From Micropterix aruncella (Eukaryota > Arthropoda > Insecta > Lepidoptera > Micropterigidae), in NCBI GenBank assembly GCA_944548615.1, contig OX155960.1, forward strand, positions 33,572,475 through 33,636,474: 64,000 nucleotides of DNA. Reading direction: 5' to 3'. The notes under the pieces were generated by a model. It did no database searches and was not told where the DNA came from. It was given only the letters and a program-made list of their open reading frames with translations. Numbering within the stretch: the stretch's first letter is position 1; every line of letters starts with the position of its first letter. The position numbers and the translations under genes are program-made. Positions 33,254-48,697 of the stretch are shown piece by piece.

Positions 33254-36116
33254 TTAATTTTGCCTATTCAGACCGGGACCCTTGCAAGCGCCTAAAATAT
33301 TTATAAAAGCCAACTCCCAAGATTTAACGTCTCTTTCTTTAGCGTTATCGCCAAGGCACTTAATAATTTTTACTTTAAAACAATTATCAAAAGTTAAATT
33401 GTGTGCCTTAGCATGCAATGCTATTGGAAGTTGACTTTCATTGCCTACGCTGGCCCTGTGATTATTTAACCTAATGCTAAGAGGTGTAGTTGTTTCCCCA
33501 ATATAAAATGCATTGCAGGTCTGGCAAAGTAATTGATATACAATATTTTTTGAAATGCAACTACTATTAAAAGGAACTCTGTAACTGTTGGGAGTGTTAG
33601 GACTAGTAAAATAAATGCTTCGATCTAATAAAGGACATGTTTTACAACGTGATCGACCGCAAGGCTGTAGGCCCAAATTTTTGTTAGTACTAAGATAATT
33701 TCGATTATTTTTATTAAGTATTGATTTTAAATTAGGAGGTTTTCGAAATGATAAAATTGGTGGTATATCTAATAAACCTTTGGTTGATGGGTCGTTAGCT
33801 ATAATAGGGAATAAATCTGCTAAAATTGGTCGCAGTTTCTCAGTGCCAGGAAAATAAGTAGTACTTAGAAAGATTTTATTTTGATTTAAATTTGACACCA
33901 ATTTAGGTTTAGGTGAAAATTTTGTTTCGGAATTTATTATATTTTTATCTAACAAAGAGGCAGGATAATTTCTTTCTATTAGTGATTTTTTTAAGATTAG
34001 AAAGGTACTTATCTAGATTTTCTTTATTATTAATTAAACGGTGTCCGCGAATGGACATTGAATATGGAATTGACTTTTTGGTATGAAACGGATGACAGCT
34101 ATCGAAATGTAGGTATTGCTCTTTGTTTGTAGGTTTTATATGAATTGCAGTTTTAATGGTGCCTTCGGATAGAGTTAGATCAACGTCTAAGAATGTAATT
34201 TGATTTTCTGATATAGTGTATGTAAAATCTATGGGTCCGAAATTATTTAAATCTGTAAGGAAGTCAGTGAGTGTGTCATGTCCATGTGGCCAAAACAATA
34301 TAATATCATCAATAAACCTATACCACATTAGTGGTTGTAAATTTTGAGTAAGAAGAAATTTATTTTCTAATAACCCCATGAAAAGATTCGCATAAGAAGG
34401 AGCCATTCTTGTTCCCATTGCTGTACCTTTAATTTGGAGATAAAATTCATCCTCAAAAGAAAAAGCATTCTTAGTGAGGACGAATTCAGCCAACTTACAA
34501 AGAAAATTTGTAGAAGGAATTTGGGGGCTGGGCCTTTGATTAAGGTAATGGGAAATCGCTTCTAAGCCTAAATCATGGGGAATATTAGTATAAAGAGAGA
34601 CAGCGTCAATTGTAACAAGTAATAAGTTGTCAGTCTTAGGAATTGTGGTATTTTTTAGAATCTCGATGAAATGGTAACTATCTTTAATGTGTGACTTTAG
34701 ATTTTTTACAAATGGCTGTAGAAAGTAATCGACAAAAGCTGAAATTCTTTCTGTGGGTGAGTTAAAACTAGCTACTATCGGTCTTCCTGGATTATTAGGT
34801 TTATGAATTTTTGGCAATAAGTAAAAATTTGGTGTTCTGATAGGGTTAGGAATTAAAGTGTTAACATCTTCATCTGATAATTTTTCAATGGTTTTTTGTT
34901 GTTCAATATATTTTTTTATTGTATTAGCAAAATTTTGATTCGGATCACTATATAATTTTTTATAGGAAGTTTCGTCTCTGAGTTGCCTCAAACCTTCAGC
35001 TACATAGTCTGTTTTATTAAGGATGACTGTAGTTGAACCTTTATCAGCTGGCAAAATGATGATATTGGTATCTTTGCTTAGATTGTTAAGAGCTGAAAGT
35101 TCATCAGATGTTAAGTTAGGTGTAGGTTTGAGGCTGTTTAAAAATGTTGGTTGTGTAACTTTGTTCATTAAAACTGTAATAAATATTTCTACAGGATGAT
35201 TTTTTGGAAGAGAGGGTGGCTCTTTATTAGAATATTGTCGAAATTTTGCCAGTGCGTCATGTAATTTACTATTATTACCATTTTTGTCCCTTGAATGCCA
35301 AAACTCACGCCATCTATTACGACAAAATTTTGCTATATCATTTCCAAAACTGAAATGGTCAACTTTGGGAGTTGGTGTGAAATTTAGCCCTTTAGATAAA
35401 ACTGAATATTCATTATGGTTTATAATTTTTGAGGACAAGTTTTTTACGACAAGTCTATCGGTATTTATAGGAACCTGTGCAGCATTAGAATTTGTAACTG
35501 ATGATATCAAATTTTCAATAATTGGGATTTCTAAAGGAACTTGTGTAGGTTCGGGATGCATATCTGCATGAGAATAATTGTTTATAAAATGACGATTAGC
35601 TGAGAATTTGTTTTGTGATGAATATAAGGGAATGTTTTCGTTATTGTTATAATTTGAAACAGGATTTGAATTATATCTTGTATAATTTTGTTGTGTAGAG
35701 TTGTTGATTTTGTGAAAAATTTGTAAATTATGAAACTTATTTTCGTGTTTTAGCCTAATATTGTTTAAATCAATTACAGAACTGCTAACTATTTCACTAG
35801 CATATATATAATGCATTGGAGAATACATTTCTATCAAATCAACATAATATATAAGAGACCTTAAATGTTTATCTACCAAAACTTTGTATTCATTGTGTAA
35901 AACAAATGTAATCTCCATTGCATAATTAAACCTTAAAGTGTGGAAATTATATTGGATTTCTGGACTTATAGCTGAGAAAGGAAATTTAGGTATTAACCCT
36001 TTGGGACATATATGATTATTTAGACATTTTGACAGATATTCTACATGTCCTGTAAATTGTGATGCTTTACGAGAATGATAATTAACCTGATTTAACCAAT
36101 AATTATATTCGTTCAT
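33254..36116 (-). pseudogene. Penelope-like RT/GIY-YIG polyprotein, copy A (one-base frameshift)
   Basis: The minus frame begins MNEYNYWLNQVNYHSRKASQ and is open for 710 codons of element sequence. It includes [14 protein letters not shown] (about residue 353), [19 protein letters not shown] motif [27 protein letters not shown] and motif C FIDDI. Just after YLSNLKK a T run at 33,985-33,991 is seven long where copy B has six. The extra base shifts the frame and ends it at 33,948. The remainder (zinc-binding CGRSRCKTC and GIY-YIG nuclease ending PGLNRQN) is open in the next frame to 33,254. It also lacks one in-frame codon (Leu of CRNLRW) found in copy B. It keeps ~184 N-terminal residues that B has lost. 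Confidence 0.9.
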
Positions 36117-36696
36117 AGTGATACATGTGATAGCAAAATAAGTAAGTAAAAAGTGTAAAATTGTTTATATTTTGATATTTTAAGTGTGTAAATTTTTTTA
36201 AATTATTTTCAATAATATATAAAATTAGATTCATGAAAAGTTACTTATCTGGGGTCCTGGTGGACCAGAAACATTTTACCGATAGGTGATGTCCTCTTTA
36301 AATACTTAGGGCAGCGGCACCTGTTTCCGCAATTGATAACCTATGATGTTCTTAGTTATTGCAGCCGAATTACTGTATGCCCTTGGATGTAATACGTATA
36401 GGAGGATGGTTTCTGTAACAGAAATGGATGTTAGTAACTTATTTTAGAAGAAATTATATGATTGAGAATATTTCGACACTAGTCGTATTCATCTCTATGA
36501 CATTTCTGATAGAACAATTTTTTCAAAATTTAAATTTAAAAAAAAACTGAACATAGAGAAATGGGTTAATAATATTTTGCAATATCGTTATAAATGCACT
36601 ATAACCGACCTTGAAAAACATTATTAATAATGATTTTTAAATGAAAAATATTAATAAGCTTTTAATGAATATGTCTGAACAAATATAATTACTGTA

Positions 36697-39370
<2,674 letters not shown>

Positions 39371-39383
39371 AAGGTATAACAAG

Positions 39384-39442
39384 CTGGGATTTCCTTCGCT
39401 ACTTTTTAAGTAGCTTTTACTAATTTTATTTTAAATAAAAAC
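39384..39442. repeat. Fragment of the 620-bp satellite
   Basis: 'ctgggatttccttcgctac' through 'ttttaaataaaaacat' equals positions about 205-262 of the satellite unit at 30,432-32,570, in the same orientation. It shows that the satellite once spanned the place now holding the Penelope pair. Confidence 0.9.
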
Positions 39443-39750
<308 letters not shown>

Positions 39751-39904
39751 AGATAAAAACTGGGAGGTTCGAATGATGACGTCATGTATCGTGTTTAAAG
39801 GCAAAGTTGGAAATAGATGAGTTCTTATAGGTTGCAGGAATTTCATCGTTACGCACATTTTTACATCATCGTTACCATTACAGTATCGGAGCTTTAAGTA
39901 ACAT

Positions 39905-40140
39905 AACATGAATATTTACACTAAACATGATATATTTATAATAATTTATTGACATTTAGACATTTGGATATTTAGACAAATACTTACGCTATGACACGCG
40001 ATGACAACACGATTTTAACAATACTACACACTTCTAAATTGGGTTAAGCGTTTAGAAATTATGGTGGTATAAAGAACCCCCAAATATACACAGATGAATC
40101 CTTACCACATAGCACTCCTTTTTTGTTAGGCAGTCGTGTA
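39905..40140 (+). repeat. Dispersed repeat family B, copy 3
   Basis: Shares 'taaacatgatatatttata', 'ttgacatttagacattt', 'acacttctaaat' and 'ttatggtggtataaagaac' with 51,960-52,215 and, inverted, 24,420-24,670. The stretch from 39,745 to 39,905 is unassigned. Confidence 0.6.
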
Positions 40141-40690
40141 AAAATACGCCAGCCTTGGTCTCGCGAAATAAGCTTTGCAATAACTCGCGTGCCAGCGCAG
40201 CGCGTTTCTGCCTGCTCTGATACCCGGCTCGCTCGCTAAGCGAATGCGATATGTTTTCTTGACCGACATTTTTTGAAAAGTACGATAATTTCCGAATGTA
40301 TGACTTCGTAACGTTTTATCACAATACGATATTTTTTAAATCGTGGTACGGAACCCTAAATCTATCCAACTCTTCCCAATGTCCAATTATCAAAGGACTA
40401 TTTCAAAAAGGGTCAACACGGCCACGAGTTATCGTGCGCACAAACATTTAAAAAGCTCTCTTTTGTATATCAGCTCCCACTTCTATCGTAGATACGGAAT
40501 CCTAAATATAATAATTTCTTTCCATTGACGATGAAACGTATTGGCGAATAAGGTTTTGAATTTGGACAAGGCACGGCAAAAATGTGATTTACAAAATATT
40601 TAATACTCAAATTTAGCCATTTCTGCCGGAGAGCGAGACGCGGTTTAGTGGACATATATTTTCCAAGTAAATATATTGAATGTAATTAAA
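40141..40690. other. No gene seen
   Basis: A GC-richer section (40,150-40,245, 'ctcgcgtgccagcgcagcgc') followed by AT-rich DNA with no recognisable ORF, ending in a (TTTA)n run at about 40,692-40,712. Confidence 0.4.
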
Positions 40691-40854
40691 TTTATTTATT
40701 TATTTATTTATTATAAAAGGTACACAAACAATACTCTAATATTACATGGCTATCGCTAACATTTTTACTTTGTTTCTAATTAGGGTATAATATTATATGC
40801 GTACTCCGCATGCTTAATTTATAATTGCGTATGTGCCGTATCTCATGATTTACA

Positions 40855-41150
40855 AAATTATCAAAATTATCAAAATTATCAAAAATTATCAGTACAAAAA
40901 TTAATATTCTTAAAAATTATAATTATCAAAACAAAAATTAAAAATTTTAGAAATAAGTTTACAGTGAATTCTGAAAAACAATTAAACAATGAAATGGTAA
41001 AAAATAGATCAAATATTGTCTGGAATAAAATAATAAAAACATAAAAATTATCAAAACAAAAATTAAAAATTTTAGAAATAAGTTTAGTGAATTCTGAAAA
41101 AAAGTTAAACAATTAAATGGTAAAAAAAAAAAAATAGATTGAATAATTGC
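40855..41150. repeat. Short tandem duplications
   Basis: 'caaaattat' is repeated four times at 40,854-40,885. Then a ~126-bp unit starting 'aattatcaaaacaaaaatta' occurs twice (from about 40,920 and 41,045) with small indels, for example a 'cag' lost in the second copy. Confidence 0.8.
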
Positions 41151-41223
41151 ACTTTATTGCACTTAACAATTTCCAACTCTTACTGTTTTTAAAAATAGGA
41201 TGATTTAATTTGAGAGATCTTAA

Positions 41224-41700
41224 CCCTTTAATGGTCATGGGGCATATGAGTCCCATAATTTCAAAAATGATTTTTAAATGATCGAAGACGAATAATTTAT
41301 AAATTATATTTTTTCCATGTTATTCATACATCAGAATCTTGGTATCAACAAAAAGGTGTTGTTTAAAACTATACCGTAATTATTTTTGAAAATATCGCAA
41401 ATAACTCGGGTGATTTTAAATAAATGAATAAAATTTACATGGCGACTTTTAATTGTTTTTTTCAAGTATGTTTTTTAATCCGCATTGTTCCCGAGTCACA
41501 TAATAAAAGAATAAAATTTTGGAAAAAGTTATACTTTGCATCTTTATGGGACCATAGGAACACTTATGTCCAATAAATTTATACAAAATCTATTGAAACA
41601 CTTTTCGCAAAACTTGACATACATGTTATTTAAATCGCCCTTTAACAGTTTTATGTATTAAAAAATTCCATACTCCGCAAAGCTAATGGTCCTCAAAGGG
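41224..41700. mobile_element. piggyBac-like MITE, 477 bp
   Basis: TTAA lies at both ends (41,220-41,223 and 41,701-41,704). The ends CCCTTTAATGGTCATGGGG and, inverted, CCCTTTGAGGACCATTAGC match at the first six bases and partly beyond. TTAA duplication with CCC-starting TIRs is typical of piggyBac elements. Inside, 'ggggcatatgagtccc' and 'gggaccataggaacac' are related. No transposase. Confidence 0.6.
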
Positions 41701-41704
41701 TTAA

Positions 41705-42349
41705 ACACTTTAATTTCAGTCTATGAAATCCCAATCGCATATATAACTCAGGGGGTATTTCTGTCTTCAACAAGCAGGCAAATGAAGACTTCTATTTAAA
41801 TGAACTATTCTTTAATATCGTATCGTGAATTTTACTCAGCGCCAGAGAAAACTTGCGAAGTCTCCATTGTATTACTAAACACCGCAAATCCATCCATAAA
41901 CCACGTTGTGTGTTTAGACCGCCTTGACAAATGTGTGTTCGCAACCGGCTGAAGTTTGTAATATTTCTCGATAGCAGATGTGGAGAGTTACCTTAACTGG
42001 AGTTAGGCGTTATTGATGTCGTCCATTTGTAACAGAGGCTAACAAACATTTCTCTTGCAATTCCAACAGTAGATAGTATCGAATGATTCAAGTAAATTAA
42101 TTGTTACACGGATCTGGGTTGCGATTAATTTGAGCGTTTCACAGTTTCGCTAACGTAATTAATTGTGTCTAAGTTTCCGACATGTAGATGAGCTATAATA
42201 TATAACAGCTATGGCCAACAATAAGGGAATTAGATTTCCCCAAATTAACTAAAATAAATTTTTTTTCCCACTTCTAAAAATTGAATTTCAAACTTCTGGA
42301 AAATAAAATCATTTAACTAATGAAACAAAGCTTCATTATTAAATGTAGT
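41705..42349. other. No gene seen
   Basis: Unassigned AT-rich DNA without coding, repeats or clear elements. Confidence 0.4.
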
Positions 42350-43370
42350 AGGGTAGAGCGGGGTCAGTTGAACCGGATTTTGTTCAAAACAGTGTAGACT
42401 TTATTTTATTTAAGATAGATAAATATTTCCTTTTTACATATTCAGGTTACTTCCATGGCTACATAATCATTTCAAAAAAACTTAAATAATTATATTCATA
42501 AGAGGATGAAATAACTATTTTACTGGCGAAGGTCGCGTGGCTCATCTGACCCCATATGTGGGGTCAAGTGAGCCACCCTACGTGGTCAGTTAAACCTACA
42601 TAATTTCAGTGCAATATTTAATTGAATAAAACGAATAATAGGTTTACTCCTTTAATTAAAAATATGTTATATTAAACTAAAGCTATTCACTGCACAATAA
42701 TTAAAAAAACTCAATCACTGTAACAATTTTGGCATATGAAATATGGGCCAGACCCAGGAATGCACTTGGTATGAGAAAACTGTCGGCAAATATGTGTATA
42801 TAGTAATATTTTATATTTATCTATAAAGTATATATTTATTTATGTATGTATGTGTATATTTATATGTATATACTTAAATTTAATATTATAGCGCTTTATT
42901 ATTTTGGAGACATATCTATCTCCTTAAATTTAACATAATAATATACAAAGATAATACAGCGAGTTATAAAAACCTCTCTACCTTCTTTCATATTAAGCCT
43001 ACCTTACAGGCGAGGCCTAGTTAGGATGGCTTTGAATTTCAAAATATATGTAACATTATAGATTAATAAAGAATTTTGATTTGAATTTGATATTTGAATT
43101 GTGACATTAAATTCATTCTTTGCATGGAAAGCTGTATGAAAAAGCCTCGACACAAATGACCCAGAAGTATTCTTTGTCTTCAGCCTCATCAACAGAAGAT
43201 TTCTTAAAAGACAAAATCGTTTTTCTCACCGTCTTTCACTTTTTTGCATTTTCGTCGAAGTGATCCGCCTACTCAGTTGGAATCCCCAAAACTTTCATTA
43301 CGTATACAGTTTGCATTATAATATGGGTGGTTTATTTGACCCCGTGGTTCAAATGACCCCGCTCTACCCT
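42350..43370. mobile_element. 1.0-kb non-autonomous TIR element
   Basis: Terminal repeats of 25 bp match at 24 positions: the left starts AGGGTAGAGCGGGGTCAGTT and the inverted right starts AGGGTAGAGCGGGGTCATTT. Related internal words 'ggggtcaagtgagccac' and 'tttgaccccgtggttcaaa' lie at 42,560 and 43,335. Flanks are AT-rich and no duplication is certain, so the superfamily is open. The internal frames are not recognised. Confidence 0.75.
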
Positions 43371-43480
43371 ATAGTATATAGAGGTATCACAATATATTAT
43401 TTTTCTTATTCAAACTAGAAAGTAATAACAAACAGACAAAGAAAAAAACTGTGGTAGATCTCTAACGTGGGTTTATTGTT

Positions 43481-44365
43481 TACTAGCTGACCCGTGCCCA
43501 CTTCGTTGGGCGGTAAACATTTTTAATTGTGATGAAATTATGAGTGTGGTTCGGTTAGTACTGAGTGCTATGATTTATTTCCTGACTGCCAAAAGGCGGG
43601 TTATATTTTTACTGCATATGTATGTATGTATTTGCATGCCGATTTTGGCTATATTACCGGGTTTCAAATGAGTGAATGAAATGATTATGATTGAATAAAT
43701 TATGTTTATTTTAATTATTCAAAACTTCTCTGTATACTATATTAGATGTAATGTTATTTTTTGGTACCAAAATATATTGTCTTTCAGGAGTTCCAACCCG
43801 AGATATGGTCGCGGTTCCATACCTATGTCATATTATCTATTTAACCATTTATGCAGTAAAAGGAAAATTATATGCAGTAAAAGGGAAGTCTTTTGTTTTA
43901 AACACTTGAGACGATAAATTTACTTATTTTGATAAGAATTCATAATTGTTGATAATATGACCAATAAACATGACCTAACGATTTAAATTATTTTTTTAAT
44001 ATGAAAAACTACTTTTTGTGATTTAAATATAAAATTTAGACATATGCTGTCGCTGACTTTTTTGTAGGAATTATCAAGCTCTACAACTTTTCTCTAAAAC
44101 TCAATCATATATCTCTCATCGTTAAGGCAGCGTTCGTATGGAACGTTTTCATTCGACCGTTTTTTCTCCGACTTACTTTGCAAATCCGACCACTACGAAA
44201 AAGTCTTTTCATTTCTCGGATTAATATATAGCCTACAACACTCACAAATGATGTGGCTTTCAATTGGTAAAAGAATTTTCAAAATCGGTTGAGTAGACCC
44301 AGAGATTACCCCCTACAACCTCACAAACTCACAAACTTTACCTGTTTATAATATTAGTATAGATT
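43481..44365. repeat. Dispersed element 'actagctgacccg...tagtatagatt'
   Basis: Starts 'tactagctgacccgtgccc' and ends 'ataatattagtatagatt', a pair of termini I know as very widespread in insect genomes. 'cttcgttgggcgg' follows the start. There is no intact ORF; a 71-codon frame at 43,702-43,917 is not recognised. The class (LINE-like or other) is not decided here. Confidence 0.55.
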
Positions 44366-44389
44366 TTCCGAATCGGAAAGGAAACAACT

Positions 44390-45095
44390 ACTTTTGGTAA
44401 CGAAATTATTCTATTTTTTGCATAGTCTCCTTCCGCCTCCACGTAATAATTCCAAAGCTTCTCTAAGGCCATTATATCGTTTATGTACAACGAATTTTCT
44501 AGCTGCTCAAAATTGTTATTTGCAGCTCCAATGATCTTCGTATTGTTATAGAATTTCGTTCCACATGACCATTTTTTTCAAATTTGGGAACAAATGAAAG
44601 TTGCGTATTGCCATGTCTGCAAATCGAAACCAAGTTCGTAAATTTTGGCTGCTACAACACAGTTCGTGTGAACCGGCGCATTCGATGAAACAATACCATT
44701 TTTATTACTAAATTACATTTTTACTTCCTGTTTTTGTCGCTCAAGCACTACAATAAGCTTGGGGTAATACTAAAGAACCGTTAAAATTTTAGGATAATAC
44801 ACGAAAATTATTCCCCGCTCATTCAAAAAAACCTGTGCCACGACTTTGACGGCTGACAGAAACGGCTTTTTCTTTCTGCTTTCTGGTACAGGAGATCACT
44901 TTCTGACCACTGTTTTGATTGCTGCTTGGCCTCTGGTGTATAGTGGTAGATACAGATCCCGAGAACTTTTATGAAACGGTGCACAAAAGTAATTTGGATC
45001 GAAACTCTTCAAACGCTCGCTTGAACATCCATCCGGCATTGCTTTTGATCAGCTGTGAGCAATTGCAGCTCCTATCATCCACATAGCTTTTTCAT
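44390..45095 (-). pseudogene. mariner transposase pseudogene
   Basis: Minus-strand pieces in consecutive frames read VQASV..RVSI, YHYTPEAKQQSKQWSESD (about 44,955-44,900), SKSRGTGFF, FADMAIRNFHLFPNLKKM (about 44,620-44,570), ALELLRGGGRR and a final GDYAKNRIISLPK-like end. 'YTPE.K.QS.QW' and 'FHLFP.LK' are mariner-family hallmarks; the second sits just after the last catalytic Asp region. Many stops and frameshifts, and the DDD core is partly deleted. It is dead and old. Confidence 0.75.
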
Positions 45096-45099
45096 TCCC

Positions 45100-46500
45100 A
45101 AAAGTTTGGTTAATATATTAAATTCACATTCTGAAGGTCTCCGATGCACATGATCTCCGTTATCGGCACGCAATTGTAGAGCGCGGTCATCCAAAAATCA
45201 ATTGCGTTTTTTTAAATAATTTTTGCAGTCGTCACTACCTTTACATGACTCCTGCGGTGTGCGTCTCCGGATCTTTTTCTACCACGTTAACCTCAGTCAC
45301 CCAAGCATAAAATATGCAGATCGAAGTGGACGAGTCCCCTAAAACAACAGACTAAGACAGAGTCCCCTGAAACTTGGCTTAAATTTGATTTGCCGTTTTT
45401 ACCAATAAAACATAAAAAAATATAACGGCACTTTCTTAGGTTTTTATTTTAATTGAATCTATTTGACTTTGACACTTTGACAAGTATCACATACCCACTA
45501 GGGTGGATCGCTCTTGTATGGAGAAAAAGATATTGTTATTTATCAAAACCTCGCTATGTGGAAAAGATAGTCTATGATATGGAGATTATGAGAAAAATAA
45601 TAAAAAAAATAATTTAAAAATGTAATACTGCCGCAACAGGGTTAAATTTTCGGAAAAATTGAACAAGTCCTAATTTTTGTTAGTTGATTTTAGAGTCAAC
45701 ATAATTGTTTTTCTGCTATATAAATATCAATAAATAACCAAAGTTATGAATACTGAATAAAGAGTAGCGAATAATACAACGTGCTTACATTGCAGCTCGC
45801 CCTCCCCGCCCTGTCGAATCAGTCTGCTAATCCAGTCTATAGACCAGTAATACTACCACAGACAGATATAGTGGCAATTCCAGTTTTTCCGAGTCGCATT
45901 TTAACCTGCCACCCCTTCATAAAAAAGAATATACGTCTGAAGTCTTGCCCACGTGTTACGATTCGACCACGTGGAAAAACCCGATCACCCGGCGGCAATA
46001 GTATCTACTATCGAAGGGTTTCCCTGCCACACTAAACTACAGAACGAATGCTCGAAATAGTCAAGGAAACATCTGGCGGTGTCTATGAGCCATATTAAGA
46101 TAGGTTTATAAGAAATCGCCTAGAATCACGAACCTCATGCCAGGTTTCAACACCAAACGCGATTTCCGTCCAATGTAATTCCGACAGCTTTTTTAGGTTT
46201 TTCTTGATTTTATTCTAAAAAGGAGCTAGTAAATGTATCAGATTTTTTTATTATAACCAAATAGCTACAAGTATTTGTCCTGTCATATAAACATTATAAT
46301 GTACTAAATGCCTGTTTTCCTGTAACAGAAATAATTTACACTTTTTACTATAAAATGGTCGAACACATAAAGTTCATTCCCCTTACGGCAGTATTTAACC
46401 AAACAATATTTTTAAAATTTTATTTATCCCTGGGATTTCAAAGCTTATCTTTTCCGCATAGGGAGGTTTCGAAATTCTGAAGAAAAAAAATGATACACAA
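45100..46500. other. No gene seen
   Basis: 45,781-46,035 contains an open 84-codon plus frame (MLTLQLALPALSNQSANPVY...) in a GC-richer stretch, possibly a repeat piece; the family is not recognised. The rest is AT-rich. Confidence 0.4.
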
Positions 46501-46504
46501 TACA

Positions 46505-46770
46505 CACCTGTCCATTAACATATTATATATCTAACGTCAAATAATATAATATAGGTCTGTCCATTAATATTAAATATGTCCATTAATATTATATGGGTCC
46601 ATTAATATATTTCTATTAAAGTAATGTATGATGTAATATACGCCCACTGATGTAATATACGCCCATTAATATTATATACGTTCAATAATACAATATATGT
46701 ATGTATGTCGATTAATACAATATATGTCAATTAATATAGTATATGTCCAACAAAGTAATATTTGTCCCAG
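46505..46770. repeat. Degenerate minisatellite 'tgtccattaatattatata'
   Basis: About ten imperfect units of 22-27 bp built on 'tccattaatat' and 'gtaatata', with variants such as 'cgcccattaatattatata' and 'gtcgattaatacaatata'. Confidence 0.75.
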
Positions 46771-46799
46771 TGCCAATTTTTGATATTTGTTCTTATAAA

Positions 46800-47825
46800 G
46801 GATGAAATTAGTTAAGGGCAAAATTCATTTAAAGCTACTGTCGCCATCGTCGTCATCTCTCGAAAGGATAAATATATTTCGGTTATCAATACGCCCTAGT
46901 ACGTATCTCCATCCCCCATGCCAGAACTCTAAAAAATAAAGTCTCATAAAACAGCGATTACAGGTTACACGATGTTCATTACGTGAAGAAAAGAGAGCGA
47001 AGTGACATTTTTCAGAAGAAATCTGAAATGAATGAAAATAAAAGGGCGGGAAGCGCAGCAGCTGTACATTATTCATGATTAAAAATGGGAGACGAGCGTA
47101 GAAAGTAAGACAACGGAACGCTAAATGAAGAGATTTGTTCGCGATCGGGAAAAGGAATTAAAAACGTCCGGATGCCACGCTCTTCAGACGGAGAGAATAT
47201 TCATTGCAGCCATTTGTATAGTCATATACTACTGCTGCACCGGCTGTGAAATGTTATTTATTTCATCGTTGGCTTTATTCGATGTCTGTATATGTATATG
47301 CACATGTATATATCAGATATTAAAGCACATTATATAGATACTTTCCTTCATAAACTTTTACAAGTAATCACGAATAGAAAATATTACAAAACGCTTGATT
47401 TTTGCATTTTTAGCAACGGCAATAACGCAAATTAAATGGCTGATAAGTCACCCACCTGATTTTTGTGGGCACATTGGAAGATGGTTGAAATTATAAATTA
47501 TTTGAAGACGGGAACTGTTAGATTGTTTTCTTTGAGGTTATTTTAATCGTGGTATCATAGTAAGGGATTTATGACTGGCATTATGGTGCTCCTAAACGGG
47601 TTACATTTTTGCTGCAATATGTGGCTGCAATACAGTCGCCTGGCTACTGACATTGCTAGCAATACCAGCCATACTATGCAATATACGAAAAGATTTTTAG
47701 TATATCCCGGCCATATAGCCACATAGTTTTCGTATGGCCGAAGCATTTTGTGTTTGGCCGGCGTATTGCTGGATGATCGCTTCGAATGCAATCGAAAGTA
47801 CTGCAATAATGACCGGCCCGGTCTC
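46800..47825. other. No gene seen
   Basis: Unassigned. A frame at 47,125-47,337 (MKRFVRDREKELKTSGCHAL...) with a hydrophobic tail is not recognised. 47,575-47,815 has repeated 'gcaatatgtggctgcaata' and 'ggccgg' words suggestive of an old repeat. Confidence 0.35.
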
Positions 47826-47869
47826 TTTCTGATTTTTTTTTAATGAAAATTTTTTATATTTTTATTTTG

Positions 47870-48150
47870 AGAATTTGAAGAACTTGACTGTAAATAAAAG
47901 TTTTCCAAATGTTAGAGCGCGCTGCGCCATCACTAATAAATAATATTAGCGATATTTTGCCTACTGCTAGATAGCGCATCGGGCTCAGCGCTTTTCATAC
48001 TACTAGAAAATTTAATTTTTCAATTTTTCAAACAAAGATAATTTTTTTGATTTTCACACAGTTATTTATCAAAAGTTGCCTACTTGCTCGTACTGGTTCC
48101 TCTCCTTCAAGGACGCCGGTTAATTAAAACTCAGCCTATATTGAAGTACC
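47870..48150. repeat. Foldback MITE family D, copy 2 (partial, uninterrupted)
   Basis: Matches 26,730-27,115 from 'tttgaagaacttgactgt' through 'ttagcgatatttt', 'agatagcgcat' and 'cgcttttcatacta', to 'ggttaattaaaactca'. It lacks the nested insertion of copy 1 and most of the left inverted end. Confidence 0.65.
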
Positions 48151-48229
48151 ATATTTGCAATGATAAAATATTAATATTATTGTATTTGGTAACGGTAGGT
48201 ACTATAATTTTCTAATCGACGTGAACGAT

Positions 48230-48490
48230 GTCAGTATTCGACTAAAACATGCGGAAATTAAGCAAAATTTTCGCTCCCATATTGCCGTTTCGCCTACGCA
48301 GCTTCAGGGATGCTCAAAGGGCATTTGCTAAAGTGGGAGTACATTTCAAACTGGAGCAGGGGAGCCCTTTGCCACTGAAAATTTAATTAACCGTGAGCTG
48401 CCGCCGCTCTGCTGCCGGATGACTATTAAACAGTACAACGTGTAATCTGACATCGCGCTTTATCGACGCTTTCGTGTACAAACGCGCTAA
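48230..48490. other. GC-rich island, possibly host regulatory DNA
   Basis: A unique-looking stretch with 'gaaaatttaattaaccgtga', 'ctgccgccgctctgctgccg' and 'tatcgacgctttcg'. No ORF, no match in the window. Confidence 0.3.
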
Positions 48491-48697
48491 AAACAGCACC
48501 TTTCACATATGTTTACTTATACACAGGATGTTTTGTAATGTAGGCAATATTTTCTGAATTAACCATGGAACTCGTAAAGAAATTAAAAAGATTTCACAAC
48601 ATCATGCATTTGTTATTCAAAGTTAAAAGTAAGAGGTCTGCACTAAGAAAAAACCGGTTGGAATCACCGATTTTTCGTGTATCGACCGATAGATGTA

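Noticed and set aside
35284..35571. Plus-strand frames of 95-96 codons at 35,284 and 38,726
   Set aside because: Antisense shadows of the Penelope-like coding region, present in both copies.
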